From: Pokkaliibacter sp046614695
GTDB lineage: Bacteria; Pseudomonadota; Gammaproteobacteria; Pseudomonadales; Balneatricaceae
Reading direction: 5' to 3'
Length of the DNA: 64,000 nucleotides
NCBI RefSeq assembly: GCF_046614695.1
Contig: NZ_JBKKHQ010000001.1
Location: 1 to 64,000, forward strand
The notes beneath the pieces were generated by a model. The model was not told the origin of the DNA and did not search any database. It saw nothing but the letters and a program-made list of their open reading frames with translations. The translations under genes and the position numbers were made by a program. Positions 1 to 8,905 of the stretch are shown here, in pieces. How positions within the stretch are numbered: position 1 is the stretch's first letter; the number at the start of each line of letters is the position of its first letter.

Positions 1-462
1 GAGACGTCGGTTGAGTACGATCAAGTCATTGCGTTGAGCAGTCAGCACGCGCAAAAACAGGGGGCGCCTAAGCTTCGCTTAGTGGGGTATCACTGCCCAC
101 AAAGTGGTAAGCACTTCCGTTTTGTCACCAACAACTTCACGCTGGCCGCAACGACGATTGCGGCGATTTATAAGGATCGTTGGCAGGTGGAACTCTTCTT
201 CAAAGCACTCAAGCAGAATCTGAAGATCAAGGCATTTTTAGGTCATAGTAAGAATGCTGTGCTAACGCAGATCTGGATCGCCATGATTTGCTATCTGCTG
301 CTCTCATTTGCTCGCCACAGCGCTCGGCAAGGCTGGAGTGTGCAACGCATCATGCGAACACTTCAGGTGAGCTTGTTCGAGCGTATCCCCCTTTGGGCGC
401 TGCTTAATCCCACTCCACCAGAGCCACAAAAAAGGGATCCTCAAATGAGGATCCCTTTATGA
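1..462 (+). CDS. IS4-like transposase, 3' end only
   Basis: The reading frame is open from the first base of the window, so the start lies outside. The visible C-terminal part carries the IS4-family signature around the third catalytic residue: YKDRWQVELFFKALK, which fits the Y-(2)-R-(3)-E-(6)-K pattern of DDE transposases. A hydrophobic helix typical of the family follows (IWIAMICYLLLSFARHSA). The last codons run into a perfect 13-bp inverted repeat, so the C-terminus (QKRDPQMRIPL) is partly encoded by a hairpin. It is adjacent to the phasin gene, which is convergent with it. Whether the element is complete cannot be judged from this window. Confidence 0.85.
   Translation, partial: ETSVEYDQVIALSSQHAQKQGAPKLRLVGYHCPQSGKHFRFVTNNFTLAATTIAAIYKDRWQVELFFKALKQNLKIKAFLGHSKNAVLTQIWIAMICYLLLSFARHSARQGWSVQRIMRTLQVSLFERIPLWALLNPTPPEPQKRDPQMRIPL
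431..458. terminator. Perfect hairpin at the end of the transposase gene
   Basis: A 13-bp perfect inverted repeat with a 2-base loop (arms aaagggatcctca and tgaggatcccttt). It overlaps the last codons of the transposase and reads as a bidirectional terminator with A/T flanks. Such subterminal stems are common inside IS ends, where they block transcription entering or leaving the element. Confidence 0.6.
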
Positions 463-515
463 TCAAAAACTATGGGACAGCAGTGGCCAACCGGCCCCTT
501 TTTTCAAGCATTTAA

Positions 516-968
516 TTAGGCCGCGTCTGCAGCTGCCTTAACTGTTTTGCTGGCAGTACGTGCCGATGACTTGGCTGCTGCCTTGGCCTTATCCATCGTG
601 TACTGGCTAAGATCCACAAACTTGCTCATGTCAAAGAAAGGCGCTTGTTCAGACATCTCTGACATATGTTTTTCCAGAAGTTCACTGTAGCTTTCGCGAG
701 CTTCATTCATGGTGGACATGCTTTCTTCGAAGGTATTCAGGAAACGACTTTCCAGCTCCTTGGCGAAAGACATCTGCATATCCACGATGTTTTTCAGATC
801 CTTGGTGTCCATCAGCGCCTGGGACTGTTTCATCACCTTGCTACTGACGTCAGTCAGGTAAGCACTCTGTGTGCTGGAGAGTTTCTCAAAAGCCTTCTTG
901 TTGATTTCCATGGCTTCCGTCATGGGGGCGAAGACTTTGCTCAGATCAGTTAGGTATGCTTCGTACAT
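516..968 (-). CDS. Phasin family protein
   Basis: A 150-aa phasin, a small amphipathic protein that coats polyhydroxyalkanoate granules and controls their size and number. The start is placed at the ATG at 968 (MYEAYLTDLSK) because AAGGAG lies 7 nt upstream. A longer reading to 1184 has no ribosome site and a non-phasin N-terminus. The protein is almost all helix without Cys, has long heptad-like stretches (about residues 20-125), and ends in an Ala/Lys-rich tail (KAAAKSSARTASKTVKAAADAA), which is typical of phasin_2 family members. No PHA synthase gene is in the window. The gene is monocistronic and convergent with the IS4 transposase. A 15-bp palindrome 200 bp upstream may be its operator. 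Confidence 0.82.
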   Translation of the reverse strand: MYEAYLTDLSKVFAPMTEAMEINKKAFEKLSSTQSAYLTDVSSKVMKQSQALMDTKDLKNIVDMQMSFAKELESRFLNTFEESMSTMNEARESYSELLEKHMSEMSEQAPFFDMSKFVDLSQYTMDKAKAAAKSSARTASKTVKAAADAA

Positions 969-1421
969 GGCGTAACTCCTTCGAGGATAGTCGGCTTGCG
1001 CTGAGGCTGAAGGGCTTGTTCGTCCGGGTCTCCCGTTACTTGTTGAAAGTACTAAGGAAGAGTTACAGCTACCTGACGCTTCGCACTTGCAAAAGATGCC
1101 GTTAGTACGGCAAGGCTCAGCTTTAATCATGCACTTAATATAGTGCGATGACATAGTTATAGGGCTTATTTGTGCAATGCACAATGGTGAAGTTGATGTT
1201 ATGCCGAGGTCATTATTTAGTCAAAATATTCACTGGAGAAATTGATCTGGCTTCGGTGTTGTGCCAATCGCGCCAATGCCTGTGACATTTTCAAAGAGGT
1301 CAATCCGGGCCGGTAAATTATTAGGAGTAGCTTATATATGTGCTTTTCGATCTCTGAGAATGCATAGCCAACGAAGAACACTGGGGTTATGCTGGGGCAA
1401 AGTCGCCTGAATCAGTAGAGC
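969..1421. other. Divergent intergenic region, phasin / M16 protease
   Basis: About 450 bp without a convincing gene. It must hold the promoters of the leftward phasin gene and the rightward protease gene. The one clear structure is the palindrome at 1170-1184. No RNA gene or repeat was recognised. Confidence 0.5.
1170..1184. promoter_or_regulatory. 15-bp palindrome, candidate PHA-regulator operator
   Basis: TTGTGCA-A-TGCACAA is a perfect 7+1+7 inverted repeat about 200 bp upstream of the phasin start. TGCA-rich palindromes are known as operators for PHA regulators such as PhaR. The assignment to phasin control is an inference. Confidence 0.35.
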
Positions 1422-4334
1422 ATGATGAAGTCCCACACAAGTTTTACCCTGTTACGGTCTGTCCCCATTGCATCCCTGAACATCACTGTCGCTGAGTTTC
1501 AGCATCAGCAGACAGGAGCGATGCACTATCACATCGAGTCCGACAACGAAGAAAACGTTTTTCTGGTGGCATTCAGAACGATGCCCATGGACTCCTCTGG
1601 CGTAGCCCACATTCTCGAACACACTGCCCTGTGTGGCAGCAAACGTTACCCTGTGCGTGATCCGTTTTTCATGATGACGCGTCGTTCCCTGAACACCTTT
1701 ATGAATGCGTTCACCAGTAGTGACTGGACGGCTTATCCCTTCGCCAGTCAGAACCCTAAAGACTTTAATAACCTGCTGGATGTTTATCTGGATGCCACGT
1801 TCTTTTCGCGTCTTGATGAGCTGGATTTCAAGCAGGAAGGTCACCGCTTGGAGTTCGCTGAAGGGGATAATCCCGAGTCGGAGCTGCAATACAAAGGTGT
1901 TGTGTTTAACGAAATGAAAGGGGCGATGAGCTCAGCGACCAGCGTGCTCTGGCAGACGCTGACAAAGCACCTGTTCCCGACGCAAACCTATCACTTCAAT
2001 AGCGGTGGTGATCCGGAGTCCATTCCTGATCTGACTTATGAAGATCTGCTGGCATTTTATAAACGCCACTATCATCCAACGAATGCGGTGTTCATGACCT
2101 TTGGTAATTTGCCGGTCGAGGATCACCAGAAAAAAATCCATGAGCAGGCCCTCAGTCACTTTGAGCGCCTTGAAGACAAGCTTGAAGTGAAGGATGAGAA
2201 GCGCTTCTTTGCACCGGTGCGTGTGGAGGAGGCTTACGCCTGTAACGAGGAAGACCTGAGCAAGCAAACTCATCACGTACTGGCCTGGCTGCTGGGTTCA
2301 AGCATTGATCTCTATGAGGTCATGAAAGCCAACCTGATGGGGCGCGTGCTGCTTGATCACAGTGGTTCTCCACTGCGCCATATGCTGGAAACCTGTGGCA
2401 TCGGTCAGTCGCCATCACCACTTTGTGGTCTGGAAGATTCCAACCGTGAAATGAGTTTCATGTGCGGTCTGGAAGGTAGCGAGCCTGAGAAAGCGGAAGC
2501 CTTTGAAAAGGCGGTGCTTGAGACCCTTGAGAATATCGTCAAGGATGGTGTCGATCAGGATCAGGTGGACTCTGCACTTCATCAGCTGGAAATGTCGCAG
2601 CGTGAAATCGGTGGAGATGGTTACCCTTACGGACTACAGCTCGGTCTTAGTATTCTTTCCAGTGCTATTCACCGTGGTGATGCCATTGCGCTTCTGGATA
2701 TCGAAGATGCACTCGCGCAGTTGCGCAAAGATACTGAGAATCCGCGTTTTATTCCTGAGCTGATTCAGACGCTACTGCTGGATAATCCGCATCGCTTGCG
2801 TCTGACCCTTCGTCCGGACAGTGAACTCTCTGGTCGTAAAGAAGCAGCAGAAAAGGCGACTTTGGCCAGGATTCAGGCAGCGCTGACAGAGGAAGAAAAG
2901 AGCGAACTGGTGAAGCAGGCCAAGGCTTTGCAGGAGCGTCAGGACAGCGTGGACGATGCCAGCATTCTTCCCAAAGTGACGCTGGATGATGTTCCGAAGG
3001 AAACCCTGAGAGTCGTAGGCAGTCATGTAGATGTGCCGGTAAAAGTCACTACCTACGAACAGGGGACCAATGGTCTGGTCTATCAGCAGGCGATTATGCC
3101 GATGCCTGCACTGACTCAGGAGCAGCTCCAGCTACTGCCTTATTTCATTTCCAGCGTCTCTGAGCTTGGCGTCGGTAAAGAAGATTATCTTGCCCGTCAG
3201 GCTCTGCAGGCCCGGGTCAGTGGCGGGCTGACTCTCTTCAATTCCATGCGTGCCAAAATTGATGATCCCGGTCAGCTGAGTGCCTATCTTGTGATGACTG
3301 CCAAATCGTTGGCGCGTAATCATGAGAAGATGGACAACCTCATGCTCGAAACCTTTGAGGATGTTCGTTTTGATGAGCACAAACGTATACGTGAGCTGAT
3401 TGCTCAACGCAGTGCCCGCAAGCGCCAAAGCGTGACTGGCAGTGGCCACGCGCTGGCAATGCTGGCAGCCTCCGCTGTGTTCTGTCCCGGTGCACGTTTA
3501 GGGCATTACAATTCTGGTCTGGAAGCCATTCGCTTTATTCAGGCGTTGGATAAAGACCTGGCTTCCAATGACAAAATTGGTCAGGTACAGAAAACCTTCG
3601 AGGATATTCACGGACTCTTCAAGGCCCAGGGGCGCCAGATGTTGCTGGTGGCTGAAGGCGAGCACATGGATAAACATGTGCAGGCGCTGAATGAGCGCTG
3701 GGGTCATTCAGGCCATGTAAGTTCTGACAACTGGACGCCGGGCGCCCTGAAAGATCTGCCGCGCCTGCAGGCCTGGAAGGTTAATACTCAGGTGAACTTC
3801 TGTGCCAAGGCCTATGCAACGGTGCCCTCTGGTCATGCTGATGGTCCTGTGCTGACAGTGCTGGGTGAATACCTGCGTAACGGCTTCCTGCACAAGGCAA
3901 TTCGTGAGCAGGGTGGTGCTTATGGCGGTGGCGCAGGTCATGATGCGGCCAATGGTGTGTTCCGCTTCTATTCCTACCGCGATCCTCGAAATGTGCAGAC
4001 GCTGGCTGACTTTGACCGCTCAGTGGAGTGGATTCTGAACCAGCCTATCGAAGCCGATAAACTTGAAGAGGCTATTCTCGGGGTGGTCAGTGGTCTGGAT
4101 AAACCCGGATCACCTGCCGGTGAGGCGATGCAGACGTTCCATAACGAGCTTCATGGTCGTACCTATGAGCAGCGTACGCTCTATCGTCAGCGCGTACTGG
4201 AAACGACCGTTGATGATCTGCGCCGTGTCGCTGAAACCTATCTCAAGCCTGAGCTTGCCAGCGCTGCGGTGGTAACTCATGAGCAGGGACTAAAAACCTT
4301 GCAGGATGCAGGCTTTGAGGCGTTTAGCCTCTAA
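1422..4334 (+). CDS. PreP-like M16C zinc metalloprotease (insulinase family)
   Basis: A 970-aa protein of the presequence-protease/falcilysin branch of peptidase family M16, which degrades unstructured peptides inside a closed clam-shell chamber. The inverted zinc motif HILEH is at residues 63-67 (H63 and H67 ligands, E66 general base). The third ligand is E164 in GVVFNEMKGA, as in PreP. The C-terminal half contains the catalytically inert M16 repeat. The length matches PreP enzymes (about 970-1000 aa). No signal peptide is evident, so a cytoplasmic location is expected. Two ATGs are in tandem at 1422 and 1425, with only a weak ribosome site. It stands alone; the response regulator begins 49 bp downstream and may be co-transcribed. 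Confidence 0.9.
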   Translation: MMKSHTSFTLLRSVPIASLNITVAEFQHQQTGAMHYHIESDNEENVFLVAFRTMPMDSSGVAHILEHTALCGSKRYPVRDPFFMMTRRSLNTFMNAFTSSDWTAYPFASQNPKDFNNLLDVYLDATFFSRLDELDFKQEGHRLEFAEGDNPESELQYKGVVFNEMKGAMSSATSVLWQTLTKHLFPTQTYHFNSGGDPESIPDLTYEDLLAFYKRHYHPTNAVFMTFGNLPVEDHQKKIHEQALSHFERLEDKLEVKDEKRFFAPVRVEEAYACNEEDLSKQTHHVLAWLLGSSIDLYEVMKANLMGRVLLDHSGSPLRHMLETCGIGQSPSPLCGLEDSNREMSFMCGLEGSEPEKAEAFEKAVLETLENIVKDGVDQDQVDSALHQLEMSQREIGGDGYPYGLQLGLSILSSAIHRGDAIALLDIEDALAQLRKDTENPRFIPELIQTLLLDNPHRLRLTLRPDSELSGRKEAAEKATLARIQAALTEEEKSELVKQAKALQERQDSVDDASILPKVTLDDVPKETLRVVGSHVDVPVKVTTYEQGTNGLVYQQAIMPMPALTQEQLQLLPYFISSVSELGVGKEDYLARQALQARVSGGLTLFNSMRAKIDDPGQLSAYLVMTAKSLARNHEKMDNLMLETFEDVRFDEHKRIRELIAQRSARKRQSVTGSGHALAMLAASAVFCPGARLGHYNSGLEAIRFIQALDKDLASNDKIGQVQKTFEDIHGLFKAQGRQMLLVAEGEHMDKHVQALNERWGHSGHVSSDNWTPGALKDLPRLQAWKVNTQVNFCAKAYATVPSGHADGPVLTVLGEYLRNGFLHKAIREQGGAYGGGAGHDAANGVFRFYSYRDPRNVQTLADFDRSVEWILNQPIEADKLEEAILGVVSGLDKPGSPAGEAMQTFHNELHGRTYEQRTLYRQRVLETTVDDLRRVAETYLKPELASAAVVTHEQGLKTLQDAGFEAFSL

Positions 4335-4383
4335 TTTCTGACCAGTGCCCGGTGTGATGCCGGGCCTGTTGGAGGTCAACAGA

Positions 4384-5022
4384 GTGACAAGCGTGCGAGT
4401 AATGTTAGTGGATGACCATGATGTGGTCAGAGCCGGTTTCTCCCGATTACTGGAAGCGTCCGGCCGTTGTCAGATTGTCGCTGAGGCGCGAAGTGCCGAA
4501 GAGGCGCTGGAGAAGTATGGCAAGATCCAGCCCGATGTCGTGGTAATGGATATGTCGATGCCGGGGTTAGGCGGCCTTGAAGGTGTGCGCCGAATTCGGA
4601 GCCACGATGACAGCGCACGAATTCTGGTGCTGACGGTGCACGAGAGCGAGCCTTTCCCGCAAAAAGCCATCGAGGCTGGTGCGCTTGGTTATCTGACCAA
4701 GCGCTGTGCGCCGGAAGAATTGTTGGAGGCCGTGGATTCTGTAGGGCAGGGTAAGGAGTATTACGCCACGAATATCCGCACCATGCTGGAAGCTCAGCGC
4801 AACCGCCAGGCGATTGAACCCGCAGGGGAGCTGACGCGTCGTGAGCTGCAGATTTATGAATCCTTGGCCAAGGGCAACAGCGTCGCGGAGATCGCAGAAA
4901 CTTTCCACCTCAGTGTCAAAACGGTACATACCCATCGTGCCAACCTGATGCGCAAGCTTGAGGTGCGCAATCATGCCGAATTGGCCTTACGCGCTGTGAA
5001 AGATGGTATCGTGGCCAACTGA
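4384..5022 (+). CDS. NarL/FixJ-family response regulator (UhpA-like)
   Basis: A 212-aa two-component response regulator. The GTG at 4384 is chosen as start because GGAGG lies 8 nt upstream and the receiver domain begins at once (VRVMLVDDHD). The phosphoacceptor is D56 in VVVMDMSMPG, with acidic pocket D10/D11 and the conserved Lys in YLTKR. A LuxR-type helix-turn-helix occupies the last 65 residues (LTRRELQIYESLAKG ... SVKTVHTHRANLMRKL). The linker and HTH resemble UhpA more than GacA. No histidine kinase gene is adjacent, so it is an orphan here. Its target is unknown; the DUF2254 gene downstream is a possible partner by position only. Confidence 0.88.
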   Translation: MTSVRVMLVDDHDVVRAGFSRLLEASGRCQIVAEARSAEEALEKYGKIQPDVVVMDMSMPGLGGLEGVRRIRSHDDSARILVLTVHESEPFPQKAIEAGALGYLTKRCAPEELLEAVDSVGQGKEYYATNIRTMLEAQRNRQAIEPAGELTRRELQIYESLAKGNSVAEIAETFHLSVKTVHTHRANLMRKLEVRNHAELALRAVKDGIVAN

Positions 5023-5184
5023 TACCGCAAAGATGCCTGATACCCGCGGTTGTACCCGCAGATTTTATGGCTTCTCCACTGTGAATCTTTCTGAGTTGTA
5101 CCCATATCCCTGAATAAGCCTTTTGTGGTGCAGGTGGCTGTTATAAACGGTGCCAACACCTTGGATATTCAGGGATTTCTCATT

Positions 5185-6483
5185 ATGACCCTCAGGGACG
5201 TAACTGCCTCTCGCTGGTTCTTCTATCTGCGTCTTATGGTAAGGCGCATGTGGTTTCGCTCCAGTCTCTACTGCCTCCTTGCGATCTTTACTGTGCTAGT
5301 TAGCCCCGTGGCCAACTCCTGGATTCCCAAAGACTGGGCCTCTGCTGTCGGTGCGGACTCCATTGACGGCATCCTGAATATTCTTGCCTCCAGTATGCTG
5401 GCGGTGACGACTTTCTCCCTGACCACTGTTGTGTCTGCCTTTGCTACCGCTTCCAGTGCGACCACGCCAAGAGCGACCAAACTGCTGATTCAGAACTCCA
5501 ATGTGCAAAGTGCGCTGGCGACCTTTATCGGTGCCTTCCTCTACAGCATCGTGGGTATCGTGGCACTAAGCACACCGATGTACGAAGAGGGCAGCCGTTT
5601 TGTGCTCTTTATCGTGACCATTGTTGTGATTGTGGTAATCACCGTGACCTTGCTGCGTTGGATTGAGCAAATCTCCCATCTGGGGCGCGTGGGTGAAACT
5701 ATTGATCTGGTTGAGCAGACCGGCCGTGAATCTTTATCTGCACGGGCTCTGGCGCCTGAACTGGGTGGCCAGCGTCTAACGCCTGATATGGCGTTGCCTG
5801 CCTTTACCATGAATGCACCTGATTCCGGCTTTTTGCAGCATGTCGATATGAAGCGCCTGCAAGAGGTCGCGGAAGACGCGGGCGCTAAAATTTATCTTCT
5901 GACCCTGCCAGGGCATTTGGTCTCGCACTATGAACCGTTGTTCCGTTTTTCAGGGGATCTTTCGCCTGCACAGCGTGAAACGGTTGCTTCTGCCGTTATC
6001 GTCGGCGATGCGAGAACCTACAGTCAGGACCCGCGGCTGGGCTTTGTGGTGGCGCAGGAGATCGCGATTCGGGCGCTATCACCAGCGGTAAATGATCCGG
6101 GAACGGCGATCAAGGTGTTGGGCGCTCAGCTGCGTATGTTGGAGTGTTGGGCTCGAACGGTGCGTGAAAGCCGTGATCAGCTGGACGTGTGCTATGACCG
6201 TATTTATGTTCCGGCAATTGATATCAATGACTTCTTCATGGATGCCTTTAATCCGATCGCGCGTGATGGTGCGGCGTTTATTGAGGTTGGCCTTCGTCTG
6301 CAGCGGGTGTTGCAGGGGCTCTGTGAAATGGGCTTTGACAGTTATAAAGAACCCATTCGTTTTCATGCCGAGCTTGCGATGGAGCGAGGCGGCCATGGGA
6401 TGACCGCTGAAACCGATAAGGCCTTGCTGCGTCAGGCGTATGAACAGACCCAGAAGCGCTGGCGAGTTAACTATCCTGACTGA
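5185..6483 (+). CDS. DUF2254 family membrane protein
   Basis: A 432-aa protein of the DUF2254 family of predicted inner-membrane proteins of unknown function. The start at ATG 5185 (MTLRDVTASRWFF) has AGGGA upstream and puts the first hydrophobic helix right behind a basic N-terminus. Four hydrophobic segments lie in the first 180 residues (around SSLYCLLAIFTVLVS, LASSMLAVTTFSLTTVVS, FIGAFLYSIVGIVAL and FVLFIVTIVVIVVITVTLL). A soluble domain of about 250 residues follows with the family motif AIRALSPAVNDPGTA. It lies downstream of an orphan response regulator. The function is not known. Confidence 0.85.
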   Translation: MTLRDVTASRWFFYLRLMVRRMWFRSSLYCLLAIFTVLVSPVANSWIPKDWASAVGADSIDGILNILASSMLAVTTFSLTTVVSAFATASSATTPRATKLLIQNSNVQSALATFIGAFLYSIVGIVALSTPMYEEGSRFVLFIVTIVVIVVITVTLLRWIEQISHLGRVGETIDLVEQTGRESLSARALAPELGGQRLTPDMALPAFTMNAPDSGFLQHVDMKRLQEVAEDAGAKIYLLTLPGHLVSHYEPLFRFSGDLSPAQRETVASAVIVGDARTYSQDPRLGFVVAQEIAIRALSPAVNDPGTAIKVLGAQLRMLECWARTVRESRDQLDVCYDRIYVPAIDINDFFMDAFNPIARDGAAFIEVGLRLQRVLQGLCEMGFDSYKEPIRFHAELAMERGGHGMTAETDKALLRQAYEQTQKRWRVNYPD

Positions 6484-6497
6484 GCCGACAGCCTGAA

Positions 6498-7478
6498 TTA
6501 CTGCGATTCAGGCTGTCCCTTCCAATAATTGGCTATCTCACGGATATCTGCCGGAGTTGTCCGGCAGCATCCACCAATCAACTGAGCTCCAGCGGCTTGC
6601 CATGCTTGTGCGCTATGTAAAAAGTCGGCGGGAGTGGCATCGCCATGCCAACACTTATGCGTCGCGTCATAGCTTTCGCCCGAGTTGGGGTACGCCAGCA
6701 GCAGCTTGCAACTAAGATCGGAAAGTGAGTTCAGGAGTGGGGCGACATATTCAGGTGCTGTGCAATTGACACCTACGGCGACTACGCTGGAGAAATCCGC
6801 AAGAGCCTGAATGCATTCAGCCAATGTGTCACCTTCACAGGTATGCTGGTTGTCTTTGCAGCTAAAGCTGATCCAGCCGACCACACTGAGCTCATCCATC
6901 AACTTAGCCAGCGCCAGCGCTTCGGTCAGACAGGGAATGGTTTCACACGCCAGAAGATCGGCGCCAGAGGCCGCAAGTACCTGCATGCGTGGGCGGTGAA
7001 AGTTCATAAGCTCACGTTCGCTAACACCGTAATGCCCACGATACTCCGAGCCGTCGGCCAGCATTGCACCGTAAGGGCCTACAGACGCCGCAACGAGCGG
7101 GCTGACCTGTTGTGCCCGCTGCTCGTTAGTAAGACTTTGCCAATACTCATCCCGAGCCTCGATAGCCAGAGTAACCGAGCGCTGCATCAGCTTAGCAGCC
7201 TGCTCATGGGAGATGCCGCGTTGGGCAAAGCCTTCAAAGGTGGCCTGATAGCTGGCGGTAATTGTAATCTGGGCTCCCGCTTCAAAATAATCACGATGCA
7301 CCTGCCTGATCACGTCAGGGTTCTCCATCAACACCCGCGCCGACCAGAGAGCGTCATTTAAATCCAGGCCACGGGCTTCAAGCTCCGTTGCCAGCGCACC
7401 ATCGATGATGAGCGGCATATTCTGCTGAAGTCGTTCGGTCAGTACGCTGGGATGCATGGAGGAAGCGGGATGAGTCAT
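6498..7478 (-). CDS. mmuM: Homocysteine S-methyltransferase
   Basis: A 326-aa zinc-dependent homocysteine methyltransferase of the MmuM/YagD type, which makes methionine from homocysteine using S-methylmethionine or S-adenosylmethionine. The three zinc cysteines are visible: C239 in GVNCTAPEYV and C304/C305 in GGCCRTTP. The N-terminal LIIDGALATELEARG is the usual barrel start. ATG 7478 is preferred over the longer frame to 7553 because AGGAAAG precedes it. The MmuP transporter gene often paired with mmuM is not next to it. It is convergent with the DUF2254 gene. Confidence 0.9.
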   Translation of the reverse strand: MTHPASSMHPSVLTERLQQNMPLIIDGALATELEARGLDLNDALWSARVLMENPDVIRQVHRDYFEAGAQITITASYQATFEGFAQRGISHEQAAKLMQRSVTLAIEARDEYWQSLTNEQRAQQVSPLVAASVGPYGAMLADGSEYRGHYGVSERELMNFHRPRMQVLAASGADLLACETIPCLTEALALAKLMDELSVVGWISFSCKDNQHTCEGDTLAECIQALADFSSVVAVGVNCTAPEYVAPLLNSLSDLSCKLLLAYPNSGESYDATHKCWHGDATPADFLHSAQAWQAAGAQLIGGCCRTTPADIREIANYWKGQPESQ

Positions 7479-7705
7479 GGTCTTTCCTGATGAATACAAA
7501 GCATCGGTGATGCTGAGCCAGAGGCGTTTTTTGCGATGGCGACAGTCTAGCACTGCCAGAAAATTCGTCAGGTTTGTTAGCTCTGCAGATTGGAAATTCC
7601 CCTAATCCCCCATAAGCAATACATAGCCTGAGAGCAGATGCTGCTCAGGGTATGAGCAAGAACAAACGGGACTATGACATTACCACGGGAAGAAGGAGTC
7701 GGCTC

Positions 7706-7957
7706 ATGACACAGGAATTCGTTGTTCAGCTGGTTACTCAGGGATCACGTCAAACGCTGATTTTGCCTGATGAATGTAAATTCGATGCGGAGAATGTCTA
7801 TCTGGTACAGGATCCGCAAAGTGGCTGTCTGGTCATATCCGATCAGCCTAACAGCCCGACCATGCAGCGTCTGGTGACTTTGGCACGTGAGAATGCGGTT
7901 CAGGTGGATGCAGAGCAGGACGGGATTAGTATGTTCTCTACCCAGAAGGATGCCTGA
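7706..7957 (+). CDS. Small AbrB/VapB-like (antitoxin-fold) protein
   Basis: An 83-aa protein. ATG 7706 has a perfect AAGGAG 7 nt upstream; an in-frame ATG at 7652 has none. The N-terminal half (QTLILPDECKFDAENVYLV) resembles the swapped-hairpin DNA-binding domain of VapB/VagC antitoxins, where 'LP.E..F..D.V.I' is the recurring pattern. The C-terminal half contains a short helix followed by an acidic tail. No PIN-domain or other toxin gene follows, since the next gene is pirin. It could be a solitary antitoxin-like regulator or an unrelated small protein. The similarity is by eye only. Confidence 0.5.
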   Translation: MTQEFVVQLVTQGSRQTLILPDECKFDAENVYLVQDPQSGCLVISDQPNSPTMQRLVTLARENAVQVDAEQDGISMFSTQKDA

Positions 7958-8092
7958 GGAAATGCAGGCGTTCTAAAATACTGAACAAAGGGTGCGGATA
8001 TTTGCACTTTTGCTGGTACTGGCTTCGGGTAATCATTAGCTCAGTGAATTTTCTGAGCGGCGCTTTTGCTGTATGCCGAATGAGGACAGGCC

Positions 8093-8800
8093 ATGATCGA
8101 AGTCAGACCCTTTGCCACCTTGGGTGGAGCCAACCACGGCTGGCTTAATGCCAGGCATCATTTTTCCTTTGCCGGGTACTATGACCCCCAGCGCATGAAT
8201 TGGGGTGGTCTTCGTGTCTGGAATGATGATGAGATTGCTCCAAAATCCGGTTTTCCTCCCCATCCTCATCAGGACATGGAAATTATCACCTATGTTCGCG
8301 AAGGGGCGATCAGCCATCAGGACAGTTTGGGCAACAAAGGTCGCACCGTCGCCGGTGATGTGCAGGTAATGAGTGCAGGCACAGGTATTACCCATTCCGA
8401 ATACAACCTGGAGGATGAGCTAACGCGGATTTTTCAGATCTGGATTATCCCGGAGAGCAAAGGGCTGGCGCCATCCTGGGGCACCAAACCTTTCCCTAAA
8501 GCTGACCGTAGTGGTGGCTTTAAAGTATTAGCCAGTGGTTTTTCCGAGGATGAAGATGCCTTGCCGATTCGCACTCAGGGGCGCCTCCTGGCGGCGACCC
8601 TCGAAGCCGATGGCACCCTTGATTATCAATTGCCGCCCGGCAGAAAAGCCTATCTGGTACCTGCAACCGGCGCTGTCGAGATTAACCATGCGGTGGTGGC
8701 ATCGGCGCGTGATGGCGTGGCTATTGCGGATGAAGGCTCGCTGCGCTTTAAAGCGCTGGAAGATTCTGAGCTGATTCTGGTGGAAGTCTTTTCTGATTGA
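8093..8800 (+). CDS. Pirin family protein (YhhW-like bicupin)
   Basis: A 235-aa pirin, a bicupin metal protein whose E. coli homologue YhhW oxidises quercetin in vitro. The metal-binding quartet is intact: H57 and H59 in FPPHPHQD, H101 and E103 in THSEYN, with the same spacing as YhhW. The GGLRVWNDD and PKSGFPPHPH stretches are family hallmarks. ATG 8093 follows GAGGACAGGCC. The physiological substrate is unknown. It precedes the tctD-like gene by 105 bp on the same strand but is probably separate. Confidence 0.9.
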   Translation: MIEVRPFATLGGANHGWLNARHHFSFAGYYDPQRMNWGGLRVWNDDEIAPKSGFPPHPHQDMEIITYVREGAISHQDSLGNKGRTVAGDVQVMSAGTGITHSEYNLEDELTRIFQIWIIPESKGLAPSWGTKPFPKADRSGGFKVLASGFSEDEDALPIRTQGRLLAATLEADGTLDYQLPPGRKAYLVPATGAVEINHAVVASARDGVAIADEGSLRFKALEDSELILVEVFSD

Positions 8801-8905
8801 TCCTTCTCTGGATTGACCCCTGCCGGAGGACAAGAGACACTGGCCGGCAGGTGGTCGCACAAGGAGAGTCGACCAAAGCAGTTTCTCCTGAATCCCCTAA
8901 AACCT

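Larger units (their letters stand above)
1..487 (+). mobile_element. Right end of an IS4-family insertion sequence
   Basis: The transposase tail ends at 462. About 10 bases later lies ctatgggacagcagtgg (470-486), which resembles the terminal inverted repeats of DDE elements carrying this type of transposase. The other end is outside the window, so neither the boundary nor a target-site duplication can be confirmed. The exact right end is an inference. Confidence 0.45.
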
